Positions 33,957 through 43,860 of a DNA stretch of 64,000 nt are shown here, piece by piece. The position numbers and the translations under genes were made by a program. Source of the stretch: Eurosta solidaginis (taxonomy: Eukaryota; Arthropoda; Insecta; Diptera; Tephritidae); NCBI RefSeq assembly GCF_040869045.1, contig NC_090320.1:117251112-117315111 (forward strand). The letters are read 5' to 3'. How positions within the stretch are numbered: position 1 is the first letter of the stretch; each line of letters starts with the position of its first letter. Below the pieces are notes generated by a model. That model worked only from the letters and a program-made list of their open reading frames with translations. It was not told where the DNA came from and did no database searches.

Positions 33957-35165
33957 GTGAAGTCTACAATTACCTTGTCAGAATTGCTCGCCAACCGAAA
34001 TACGCTCGCTACGGCGATGAAATTAGTACAACTCATTTTCCTTTTCAGAAAAATGACGCGATTCACTGCAATTCGCAAAACATCTGAGGCTAAGGGGTTC
34101 TCTCTGGCCTGCCGCTTATGCGAAAAGAAGCACCCACTTAGGGTGTGTCCGATATTCCGCGATAGTACGCCGGAAAGAAGGTGGTATTTCGTAATCAAAA
34201 AACGCTATTGCACCAACTGCCTATCCTCTTTGCATAGTGCAGCACACTGCACACATGAGGGGAGGTGCAAGAAGTGCGAAGACGACCACCACACCATCCT
34301 GCACATTGAGGACGTGCAGGAGACGACGCGGCGGCAACACAATCCCTGGAGACGCAGCAGGCCACAAAGAACCCTCGAGGAAAGCGACACCCTCTCCATA
34401 ATTGCATCCGAGGTCGAAACAGAGTCCTCTGGAGCGGAAACGTCCGCTTTCCGCCCGGAGGTCTCACGTGGAGTGGAATCATCGGCATTCCACCCACCTT
34501 CTACGAGCGGATTGGAAATGCAAACTTTCCAACCGCAGAAGAATAGCTACCAAGGGAAAAGCAAAAGGAATCGACGCAAGCAGCAAGCGCATCATAGTCG
34601 CGCCGCAAGGAGAGTGGAATCACCTGCATTCCACCTCCATCCAACGAGTGCCTTCCGGGCTGGGACGGTTGTCAGCCCACGTGCGCCGCCACAGCTAATC
34701 CAGTGCCTCACGTTGGTTGCACCTACGGCCGTTGTTAAGATTGAGTCGGGTGGGCGCTTGCACCTGGTTCGAGCTATACTCGATCCATGCGCTGCAACGT
34801 CCATCATCGCGGAAGAGCTCATCCGCCGACTCGGCCTTGATGTGACGATTCTGGGGGATTGGCGTGGGTGCTTCATCAAGCTGCGGGGCAAGCATGGGCA
34901 GACGGCAACCGTCACCACTTATGCTGTGGCGTTGCCTCTTTTCCGGAGGCAAACCCCACTAACAAGCCTGGATGCAACGGTAGCCACGCCATATGCCAAC
35001 ATCAGGCTCGCAGACCCGCGGTTCTACGTCGCCGCCCCAGTCCAATTGGTGCTCGGTGCCGACGTGGTCCCAAAGGTTATGCTGGGCGCCATACCAGCCG
35101 GAACTTTGGGGCCCCTGTTGGCACAGAACATCATCTTTGGCTGGGTATTGTCTGGCGCCTGTCAA
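33957..35165 (+). pseudogene. Foreign BEL/Pao gag-protease segment
   Basis: An uninterrupted frame of ~400 residues, clearly more GC-rich than its surroundings. It has BEL-type zinc motifs (CRLCEKKHPLRVCPIF; YCTNCLSSLHSAAHC with CKKCEDDHHTILHIE), a linker with repeated (G/R)VES-AFHP-like units, and a protease of a BEL family distinct from the one at 25183. The usual D-S-G is replaced (ILDPCAATSIIAEELI), but the downstream hallmarks RLADPRFYVAAPVQLVLGAD and FGWVLSG are kept. It stops being BEL-like at 35165, where RT should begin. It sits downstream of pol, inside the LTR-bounded BEL element. Confidence 0.85.
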
Positions 35166-35605
35166 ATTGGCTTTATATATGTCAATTTAAATTTATTATT
35201 TTCATATTTTTATCGAAGAGTAATTACATACTTTTTTTTATATACATATACTTACATACTTATACATAAAATGGATTTTTAAATATTTTTCATACTTGGT
35301 TTTTGAAACCTTGGAATCATTGTAAAGTTATTCATAAAATGAACTTCCTTTATATACAAATGTTTTTTTTTACGAAACAGTAAATTTAACTACGTTTTAT
35401 ACCTACCTACATACATAAAACTTGAAAATAAATGTGCCACTGAATTAGAACCATGTGTACCTTCATTTATTATTGTGCAATTTTCTCCTTTAGGTGGCTC
35501 AAGCGGAACCTAAGCTGGAACTAGTTTAAGCTTAATTTAAGCAAACTCTGCGAACCAGCGGCGGGATATGTCCGAATAGATTTTGCGTTTCGCAAGGGTG
35601 CGGCA
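35166..35605 (+). other. BEL 3' untranslated region
   Basis: No gene. It is AT-rich to ~35500, then a less AT-rich segment. It ends with the purine-containing CGCAAGGGTGCGGCA just before the 3' LTR, which may include the polypurine tract. Confidence 0.5.
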
Positions 35606-35998
35606 TGTTTAGGCCAACAGCCCAAACTCTAAAACATATTGGGTCGCCCTCGCATTCGCTTTATATTTTTTAACAGAGCCAGTCGAACCGTTTATGTTAA
35701 CTATGCAAATAAACATCGCAGGAATAAATAAACAGTTCGACTGGCAAGCGGGCTTAACAAATTCTGTTATTGTCTTCTTGGATTTATAACATCAACGTGT
35801 ACGGACGTATCCCACCGGCGACTCCAGAATCATCAAAAAGGTAACCTACAAATATCTGTATTAGTTAATTACTATACTTAATCTTTATTTCGAATAAAGA
35901 TATTTATATTTAAATTAAAAATTCTAATACCACTTTTTTTCCTTTTTTGCACTATATCTTGACCGGCACCATCCCTGAGCTGCGGCCCGGCCAAGATA
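35606..35998 (+). repeat. BEL 3' LTR
   Basis: 393 bp, begins TGTTTAGGCCAACAGCCC and ends GGCCAAGATA. Sequence of the interrupted Gypsy RT resumes within a few bases. Confidence 0.9.
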
Positions 35999-36595
35999 TG
36001 AGGTTTTCATCAAATAGAATTACACCCAGATTCTAGAGATATAATCTCATTCACAGCAGAAAATGGTACATATAGATTCAAAAGACTACCCTATGGATTA
36101 AAAGTAGCACCAAACTCATTCCAAAGAATGATGACACTGGCATTTGCAGGCCTCAAACCATCCCAAGGATTTCTCTATATGGATGAATTAGTTGTTCTAG
36201 GGTGTTCAGAAAAACACATGCTGAAAAATTTAAGAGATGTTTTCTCTACTTGCAGGAAGTACAATTTAAAATTACATCCAGATAAATGTCTATTTTTCAG
36301 TCAAGAGGTAACTTATTTAGGACATAAATGCACAAGCAAGGGAATACTACCCGACCCAAGCAAATTTGAAACAGTTCAAAGCTACCCAACACCAAAAACA
36401 GCAGATGAAGTTAAAAGATTCGTAGCGTTCTGCAATTATTACAGAAGATTTTTTACCGAATTTCGCAGAGTACTCAAGAAAATTAACTTGGCTTTGCAAA
36501 AAGAATGTTTCCTTCGACTGGACAGAAGAATGTCAAAAAGCTTTTGCCTACGTAAAGGAAGCATTAATCAGCCCAAAACTTTTGCCATACCCTGA
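35999..36595 (+). pseudogene. Gypsy RT, C-terminal half
   Basis: Resumes with GFHQIELHPDSRDIISF, TYRFKRLPYGLKVAPNSFQR and LYMDELVVLG, where the catalytic box is YMDE at 36176-36187 instead of YMDD. It continues through KLHPDKCLFFSQEVTYLGH, KTADEVKRFVAFCNYYRRFF. A frameshift after LALQKE leads into RNase H from 36582. The substituted second Asp should abolish polymerase activity, consistent with an old copy. Confidence 0.9.
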
Positions 36596-37532
36596 CTTCA
36601 ATAAAGAATTCTGCATAACCACAGACGCTAGTGGGTATGCTTGCGGAGCAGTCCTTAGCCAAGAACACGATGGCAAACAGTTACCAATTTCTTACGCTTC
36701 TAGATCCTTCACAAAAGGTGAAATAAACAAAGCTGCAATAGAAAAAGAACTAGCAGCAATCCATTGGGCCATAACCTTCTTCAGACCATATGTTTATGGT
36801 AGAAAATTCCTAATTAAAACCGACCATCGCCCTTTAACATACCTTTTCTCGATGAAGAGTCCTTCATCTAAGTTAACACGAGTAAGACTCGATTTAGAAG
36901 AATATGATTTCGAAGTGGAGTACATTGCCGGCAAAGAAAACCACATCGCGGACGCATTGTCTCGCATTAATATAACAAATTTAAAAGAAATGTCAGTGGA
37001 AGCATGCAAAATAATGAAAGTCACAACTAGATCAGAAGCTAAAAATATCAAAAATAATGTTAAAACTGAAGAAAGTCACACAGAGAACCCCAAAATATAT
37101 GAAGTGCTAAATAAATTTGAAGTAATAAGACATGTCAGGCTCATTTTCAATCCTCCGAAATTATATTTCAAAAAGGGAAAGAAAATTTGTAGTACTATAA
37201 ATACAAGCAACCTAATTGTAGATGATAAAATTGACTTACGGCAATTCTTTATTAGGCTTGAAAAAGAAGCCGCCAATTTAGGACTTGAAAAAATACAGTT
37301 GTCCTTAGGGGACAAATTGTTTAAAAGTAATTATACTCGAGTAGCCAAATTTATTGAAATAGGAAACATGGTTCACAAAAAACTAACAATTGCACTAACC
37401 CCAGAGGTTATGTACGTGACTAATCCCGGGCAAATTAAAGAAATTCTGCAGAAATATCATGACGATCCTATTAGTGGTGGCCACCCAGGAATAAATCGTA
37501 TAATAGAGAAAATCAAACAAAGCTATAGCTGA
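36582..37532 (+). pseudogene. Gypsy RNase H and integrase zinc domain
   Basis: RNase H: FCITTDASGYACGAVLS (first Asp), AIEKELAAIHWAI (Glu), FLIKTDHRPLTYL (Asp) and EVEYIAGKENHIADALSR. A Lys/Asn-rich spacer follows, then the start of the integrase zinc finger (YHDDPISGGHPGINRIIEKI, the HH pair). The frame ends at 37532. The CC pair is degraded just beyond it (NNCIHYKKN, with one Cys lost). Confidence 0.9.
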
Positions 37533-38301
37533 AAAAATATACGAGGTGACATAAAGAAATACGTAAATAACTGCATCCACTACAAGAAGAATAAAGGCAC
37601 CAATGACAATAACGGAGACACCTCCGAAGGCTTTTGATATTGTACAAATTGATACGGTCGGACCATTACCGAAATCGATAAATGGAAACGAATACGCAGT
37701 TACCATTATATGCGATCTCACCAAATATTTGGTAACAATCCCAGTCCCGAGCAAATATGCGATAGCATTTGCTAAAGCTATATTCGAGCATTTCATTTTG
37801 ATTTATGGTCCCATGAAAATGATAATGGGAACCGAATACAAAAATAACTTATTCGATGAACTGTGCAAATTGCTAAAAGTTGAGCACAAAAACTCAACAC
37901 CATACCATCATCAAACTTTGGGCAGTGTAGAGCATAGTCATAGAACGTTTAATGAATATGTACGTTCATACATATCCAGTTTGGGATGAATACCTCAAGT
38001 ATTTCGCGTACTGTTACAACACGACCCCATCGACCGTACACGGGTATTGTTCTAACGAGCTTATATTCGCGAAAACCCCCCGACCTACGAATTCCTAGAC
38101 GAAAATAAAATAAGCCCATTGTATAATCACGAAGCTTATGACAAGGAAGTTAAATATAGACTTCAAATAGCACAACAAGGAGCTAGAAAATTAGTGAAAG
38201 AAGCTAAAGAAAAACAAAAAGTTAATTATGATAAAAGTAGCGCCAGTAAGGAAATAAAATTAGGCGACCTAGTGTTAGAGAAGAAACATGTCATAAGCTA
38301 G
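37533..38301 (+). pseudogene. Gypsy integrase core and C-terminus
   Basis: The core frame 37603-37989 has FDIVQIDTVGPLPKSINGNE (first Asp), then MIMGTEYKNNLFDEL, where the second catalytic Asp preceding MGTEY-type sequence appears lost. HQTLGSVEHSHRTFNEY keeps the Glu. After a frameshift at ~37985 the rest is found in other frames: YFAYCYNTTPSTVHGY-like sequence and 38119-38301 (YDKEVKYRLQIAQQGARKLV, KLGDLVLEKK). The integrase is inactive. Confidence 0.88.
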
Positions 38302-38926
38302 ATAATAGATACAAAGGAAGTTGTAAAGTAAAAAGTATAGATAGAAATAATAATTATACGTTAATACCTAATAGGATAGGAAATAGAGATAGTACAAACA
38401 AAATAAAAGAAATAGTAATCCATAAAAATAGACTTAAACTAGTATAGAACATTTTCTAGTAACACATATGATTTGACAAAAAAAAAACCAAAGTAATCGA
38501 ACTATAAGCATTTCAATTTACTCAACACCATAGATATGTAAGAAAGAAAATGTAAATAAACAAAAGAAATAATAAATTTGTCAACATAAACAGATTTTAA
38601 GTGGGTCGACACACTTAAAATTCTGATGTATAAAAACAAATGTCAATAACGCTTGATGCAAAACATTATTCATAATCACAAGCACATAATCATACAAATA
38701 TATATATATATTATACTTCAAAACATATTAAAAAAAAATGTACAAACAAAAGCAAAAAAATGTGTCAGCACAAAAAATAACACATGGCAAGCAAATGTAA
38801 ACAGATATAAAAATAAGTAAACAAACTCTTCACGCTCAATATCAAATTACCGCAAGACAATAAATTACAATAGCAAACTAAAAAGCAATTAAAACTTTGT
38901 AAACTCTAAATGGGTCATTAAGTCAC
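38302..38926 (+). other. Gypsy 3' untranslated region
   Basis: About 620 bp of A-rich DNA without a gene, between the integrase end and the 3' LTR of the mdg1-like element. Confidence 0.6.
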
Positions 38927-38976
38927 TTTAAGAATCACATACAATTGTTCTCAAGTGTATGTGATCCTTCTTAAAG
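38927..38976 (+). promoter_or_regulatory. Hairpin preceding polypurine tract and 3' LTR
   Basis: CTTTAAGAATCACATACA pairs with TGTATGTGATCCTTCTTAAAG across a 12-base loop, leaving only a 3-base bulge. The strand continues directly into GGTGGATGG, the probable polypurine tract, and the LTR start TGTGGC at 38985. Confidence 0.6.
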
Positions 38977-38984
38977 GTGGATGG

Positions 38985-39452
38985 TGTGGCATTACCACAA
39001 TACAAGATATTTGTATTTATGTACATGCCAGAATAGGTCTAGCTTGGAATGCACAAGCAAATGAATTTCACTTTCGACCACACACAAATTACTCATAGCG
39101 GCATAGATAAGTTATATTGAACGCAGCGGAGAGCCGTATCCGTTTACAGTTGCTTAACCCATAAGCGTCACGCTAGTGAATGTGATCAGCATGACTGATC
39201 GACAGCGTCGATTTGTCGGTGCGACTGACCAAACATTATTACATAGTTAGGTAATAAGAATATTCTACTGAATAGGTATACAGAAAAAGAATGTAGTTAT
39301 TTTTACAATACTTAGTACAAAAATATTGTAATAGTATTGTAAGTAAAATTCCTATAAAAAATAAAGCATTTGTTAATAAAGAATCAATCTGATGTCTGCG
39401 CTGAACATAAGCGCTACACAACTTATATGTTCGTTTAACTTTAGTTACAACA
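38985..39452 (+). repeat. mdg1-like Gypsy 3' LTR
   Basis: Starts TGTGGCATTACCACAATAC after a purine-rich stretch. Two AATAAA signals lie near 39360 and 39375 and CCTATAAAAA near 39350. It ends approximately at GTTACAACA. No 5' partner exists in the window, so the 3' end is inferred from the TG...CA rule and element type. Confidence 0.7.
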
Positions 39453-39768
39453 CACTACATTACGCATACAACAAAAAATAGAGAAGAAGGTAAACTTCAA
39501 AGAAGACGTAAATAACATAAACGGCGCATACACAACTGCCATCTAATGCAATGGACGCAGTGGAAAAATTTAATAAATTATATATGTTGTTGAATGAATG
39601 TTTTTGTTAATAAAAAGTAAACATTTAATGTTAAAGGTAAAATTTTATGTAAAATGTTACGTATAAAGACAAAATTGTAGTTCCAGTGTTATTGTATTAT
39701 GTTAAATATAAGTGAACTGTTGGAAAATATGTTATTGCTTGGTGTTAATTATTAATAACTTTTGGCTT
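39453..39768. other. AT-rich spacer, no gene
   Basis: I see nothing identifiable in this stretch. Confidence 0.5.
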
Positions 39769-40818
39769 AAGTGCAGTATACGGACAATTCCAAAATCAAA
39801 AAATGAAGTATGAGGATTGATAGACATGGTCAAGGTGAGTATAACTACACAATTTTGTTTGTGGGCAAATGACAATAACAGGAGTTATTAAGGGTCAAAG
39901 TTCATATGAACCATTTTTTTTAAATCTAAATTTCTCTTTAAGTATCGAACCGATTTTTTCATTGTATAGGTTGTAAAATTACCTTTCATTTGATATGCTG
40001 TTTGTATTCCTATCCCGTAAAATACTTAAAAAATTCGAGGTTTAAAAGTGCTATATTTACTAAGTAAATTATGCATATTTATTTGTACATATGTATGTAT
40101 GTGTATGTATATTGAAATAAAGCCAGTAAATTGAAGTAAAGCCAGTTGTTATTTTATTAGGCTGTACCTAAAAACGCGCAAAAGAGTGCGTACCGTGGCA
40201 TGTTGCCACGGTTCAGGCAACCACCCGGACTTGGCATGGCGTAGCCCAGGGTTATTTAAATAAGCGCGGCCGAAGGCCGCCAACTCGGAAAGTTGTTCTG
40301 TACATAAAGAAAACAAATACCAGGTGTTCTGCGCAGAATTACTGTTAATTTGCCCCATATTAAGTTTTGGTATACCAGGAACAGGACAGTTGGTATTGCA
40401 TTGATGGGACTAAGGATATTATATATAATTTTAAATGAAAGCTTAAATTATTTCCCATCTACCAAACTATATTTTCATATATTTAATGCAGCAATTAAAT
40501 TAAAAAAATTATGTTTGTAAATATTTTGATATGTTTTTTAAAAAATTATATTATTTCAGGAAATTCTTTGCAGTTATATACTTAAGATATACATCAAATG
40601 AAACGCATTGGAAATACATATCCAACGACGTCAAAATCGGTTCAATACTTTAGAAGTAATTTAGTTAAAAAAAAGCTTATTATGAACTTTGACCTTTAAT
40701 AACTTTTGTTGTTGTTGTTTGCCCAACAAAAAAAATATACCGTTATGTTTCTTTTATTAATACCTATCGATCTCAATTTTTCGTTTTTTTATATCAGCAT
40801 TGTCCGTATACAGCACTT
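39769..40818. mobile_element. Non-autonomous 1.05 kb inverted-repeat element
   Basis: The left arm (39769 to ~39990) starts AAGTGCAGTATACGGACAAT. The right arm (~40600-40818) ends with the complement (ATTGTCCGTATACAGCACTT). The arms share further blocks such as GGTCAAAGTTCATA and TATTGAACCGATTTT (RC orientation), with indels between them. No coding capacity was found between them. No convincing target duplication was found. A MITE of unknown superfamily is the simplest reading. Confidence 0.7.
40150..40290. other. GC-rich patch inside the inverted-repeat element
   Basis: A locally GC-rich stretch with short palindromes: CCGTGGCATGTTGCCACGG, GCGGCCGAAGGCCGC and CAACTCGGAAAGTTG. A 69-residue reverse-strand ORF covers it but has no recognisable features. 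It may be part of the MITE or a small nested insertion. Confidence 0.35.
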
Positions 40819-40861
40819 GTTCCTAACTTTTTAATGTTTGTTTTTTAGTTTTGTGTTTTAT

Positions 40862-40985
40862 TAGAATAAATCAGACTCCCTGTTGAAGATGTTACAAAAA
40901 ACATCGAAACGCGTAGGAGAATAAGACAAACAAAAGTTTTTGTCTTTTTATTTATGGGCCGAAAAGCTCCTTCTGGAAAATCACT
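40862..40985 (+). mobile_element. Penelope-like terminal motif fragment
   Basis: CCCTGTTGAAGATGTTAC and AACATCGAAACGCGTAGG resemble the TGAAGATG...CATCGAAACG signature of Penelope-like element ends, comparable with 20990-21396. It is short and its boundaries are not seen. Confidence 0.35.
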
Positions 40986-40990
40986 AATAA

Positions 40991-41530
40991 CACTGGTCGA
41001 CGGCCAAAATTTACCAGAGACGCCGTTATGAAATTCGTATGTAAAACCACCCCCTGATTTTGAAACTCGAGTTCATTTTTGATTCTATGGTACCGTTTTT
41101 AAGATATCTGCAATTTACCGTTATTCGAAAAAACCAAAAAGGTGGCTCCCTTTAATTACGTATATCTCACGAAGGGGTAAAGCAATTGCAAAACAGAATC
41201 GGAAAGACGATAAAATTTGCTATAAATGCATAATACATTATTTTTTGCTCAACCAGATAGTTTTCGAGATATTAGCTTATAATTTCAGATTTTTGTTTTT
41301 TTTATGAAAAAATATGAAAAAAATTACTCTTTGCGAGGGCAGCATTCCAAAACCACAACTTTTTTTCCAGATGTTTTTTCTTACGTAAAGCTCTGTCTAA
41401 TTAAAAAAAAAAAAAATAAGCTACCATCGAAGAAAATCGATGCAAAACTACGTAAGTTATAAGCGATCAAATAAAAATACCCAGGTTGGGCAATTTCAAC
41501 GTATACCTCAAAACGTATGTATGGTATAAA
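40991..41530 (+). repeat. Left ~540 bp terminal inverted repeat
   Basis: Shares with the reverse complement of the right end: ACGCCGTTATGAAATTCGTA, GGTGGCTCCC-like sequence, GCGAGGGCAGCATTCCAAAA, GAAGAAAATCGATGCAAAAC and TACCCAGGTTG. Confidence 0.85.
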
Positions 41531-41675
41531 GAAGAGTGAAATATCTAGCTATGCTCTGTTTCTATTTAGTTAAAAGTTCAATTTATGAAGGAAATTTCCC
41601 ATATTTTTAACTTTTTTTTTAAATTTATTTATGTTTATACTATATTCTAACAATCTTTATCTTTATTTGATTTTA

Positions 41676-41912
41676 CTATGTATCGAAATAATTATGTGTT
41701 CTACTTTGACGCTTATTCAGTTTAGGATCGGTTTCTCTTATAAGAAACCAGCAGCAATCACCCATCATTGCGACGTCCCAGAATCCTTGATATCGATTCT
41801 CAATTAATTTCATTTGCTGATGAAACCTTTCGCCATGTTCGTCACTTTCGTCGCCAAGATTTGCCGGAGAAAAGCTCAAATGTGAGTGCAGAAAGTGAAT
41901 TTTTAAGGACAT
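41676..41912 (-). pseudogene. C-terminal exon of TIR-element gene
   Basis: Frame starting MSLKIHFLHSHLSFSPANLG, with DESDEHGERFHQQMKLIENR and YQGFWDVAMMGDCCWFLIRE. Upstream on the minus strand lies a possible intron ending CTTTCCAG at about 41922. The expected GT donor next to the previous block (NNYAKM) appears mutated to CT. This block is the usual end of a protein family repeated many times in arthropod genomes, from memory. Confidence 0.65.
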
Positions 41913-41986
41913 ATTTACGCCTGGAAAGAAAATATTAGTTGGGTAAACAAGTTATAGAATTTTGGGAAACTAATTTTAATAAGCCT

Positions 41987-43332
41987 TTAAGCCATTTTCG
42001 CATAATTATTGATTAAGTCGTTCACTATCTGCTCGTAGTTAGGGCTTTTGTTTCTACCGAGAAAAGAAGCAACGACCTTTTCAAAGGATTCCCACGCTGC
42101 TGCCTCAACTGATGAGAGTAGTCTTTTGAATTGATTATTGTTGATCAACTTTTTTATTTGTGCTCCAACAAAAATACCTTCCTTTATCTTGGCTTGAGAA
42201 ATATCTGGAAAAATTGTTTTCATATAGTCGAATGCTTCGCCTTCCTTGTCCAAAGCCTTAACCAAGTCTTTAATGAGACCGAGCTAGATGTGTAAGGGTG
42301 AAGTATGATTTTCTCTTTCTTGACAAGAGGGGTGTATTTGATGTTATCCACACCAACGGTAAACTCGACTCTTTCCGGCCAATCCTTTCTGACGTAGTGG
42401 TCCTTACGAGCTCGGCTATCCCACTTGCAAAGGAAGCAGCAGTGCTTGGTGTAGCCACTTTGTAGACCGCATAGCATTGCAACGACTTTGAGATCCGAAC
42501 ATATTTTTCAATCATGCTCTTCATATTTGATAAATTTTAGTAGTTTTTGCGTTTCCTCGTAGGTTTCCTTTGTATTTACTGCATGTACGATCGGGATAGA
42601 AGGCTTTTTGTTACCAATATGCAATAATACAGCCTTCAAACACAGTTTATTGCTGTCTATGAACAATCGCCAGTCTTTTGAATCATATGTTTGACCAAAC
42701 TCTTTGAATAAACCAGGAATGTCGTTGCAGTAGCATATACTGTCTTTCTTGGTATAGTGTTTGGAAAATTCTTCGTGACGAGTTCTACAATATATAACCT
42801 TAACATCGGATGACACAAATTTAAATTGTTGCATACGAGAAGTGTGGATCTTGGCCTTTTCCTTGGATAGTTCCAAATCTCTTATCCAATCATTAAGTTG
42901 TGCTTGTGACAGAACGTTTCTCTCGTTTCCCATGCGAAATTCAGTACAACTTGATTCCCCGCATTCAGATATTACTGTTGACAATGGAACTGGATTCGCA
43001 ACTGCCGTTGAATGTAGTACTGGTAATGTCACTGTAGGTACGCTGGCATAGGTTACTCTTCTTGATCTTCCAATGCCAAGTACTTTTGTTTGACAAATAT
43101 AACACTCTATTGAATGGCAAGTAGGTTCTCTCCATAACATTGGTGTATCAAATTTTATTTGTTGTCCTGATTCCGACTGAATCAATTCTACTCGACACGA
43201 TGTACACAAAGTGTTCGGTGTCCATGATTTTTCAGCATTTTTAGGCTCAATGCCAAAATACTTGGAGTATAAAGTTTTCATATGATCTGAGAATACTCGT
43301 CGTCGCCTTATGATAGTATATTGGCCACACAT
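41987..43332 (-). pseudogene. TIR-element gene, main body
   Basis: Read on the minus strand from ATG 43332: TPNTLCTSCRVELIQ and ECYICQTKVLG (Cys pairs, possible zinc binding), LNDWIRDLELSKEKA, CYCNDIPGLFKEFG, DWRLFIDSNKLCLKAVLLHI and EETQKLLKFIKYEEHD. A TGA replaces an expected Trp at 42508-42510. The frame continues ICSDLKVVAMLCGLQSGYTK, HCCFLCKWDSRARKDHYV and, after a frameshift and TAG, DLVKALDKEGEAFDYMKTIF and AAAWESFEKVVASFLGRN. Asp/Glu-rich blocks and the CFLCxWDSR motif suggest an RNase H-fold enzyme, but function is not established. I recall many near-identical uncharacterised insect and hydra proteins. Confidence 0.7.
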
Positions 43333-43860
43333 GAACAGAACATATCTGGATCGTTATTACAAACAAATTCTCGCGTCATGTTACTCATTTTATTTTTTTT
43401 TAATAAATCACGGTTTTGAAATTTGACTTATGAACTGAACTATCTTCGGCGAGCTTTGCAGATGTTATAAAGTTTCAAGGCGCATTAACTCATATTTATA
43501 CTCGGAACAAGAATAAAATTGAAAAAATCAAATCTTACCTAGACAGAAAGGTTCCTTTTTATACGAAGCCGGGAAAAGAAAATACTACCTGCTTTAGATG
43601 TAGGCTTTAAAAATTTTTTGTGTCTTATAATTTTGAAAATCTACCTGCATACTTACCCATAAGTGACGGAAATACATGTTTATAACTACATGCCTACAGC
43701 AGGTTTCGAACCCAACCACTCTTCCTTTCGATGCAACCTCTCTACCTACTATAAAACAATTCGAATATTAAAAGTACTATTTGATTTATTTAAAGAAAAA
43801 GTATTATCATTGTTATGGTGTTATTCGTTTATCCGGATAATATCCCATTTGCACTTTATA

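Larger units (their letters stand above)
22233..35998 (+). mobile_element. BEL/Pao retrotransposon with both LTRs
   Basis: LTRs of 394 and 393 bp (TGTTTAGG...AAGACA/AAGATA) flank a BEL/Pao gag-pol. The element splits the RT of the surrounding Gypsy element at LDLMS|GFHQ. The expected ~5 bp target duplication is imperfect (TCAGT versus GAGGT). By eye the LTRs differ at about 11 sites (~97% identical). The 13.8 kb length is unusual. It includes a 3.24 kb DNA transposon and a foreign BEL gag-protease segment downstream of pol. Confidence 0.92.
18712..39452 (+). mobile_element. mdg1/412-like Gypsy element, 5' LTR missing
   Basis: A Ty3/Gypsy retrotransposon in gag-PR-RT-RNase H-IN order. Domain phrases (DFPQTITMYL, CLDLMS/GFHQIELHP, STPYHHQTLGSVE) resemble the mdg1/412/blood lineage of flies. 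The 5' LTR is absent, and the element starts at a leader with GAGCGGTCCTGTGACG (possible primer site) right after the Loa LINE. It is interrupted by a Penelope-like insertion (20990-21396) and by a full BEL element (22233-35998) inside the RT. The 3' LTR is at ~38985-39452. Catalytic motifs are mutated, so it is dead. Confidence 0.85.

Noticed and set aside
40149..40358. 69-residue reverse ORF in the GC-rich patch
   Set aside because: Its codons fall on short palindromes and it has no recognisable motif. Chance ORF.
40862..40985. Hammerhead ribozyme in the Penelope-like fragment
   Set aside because: I could not identify the conserved CTGATGA core together with a GAAA and three stems, so not claimed.
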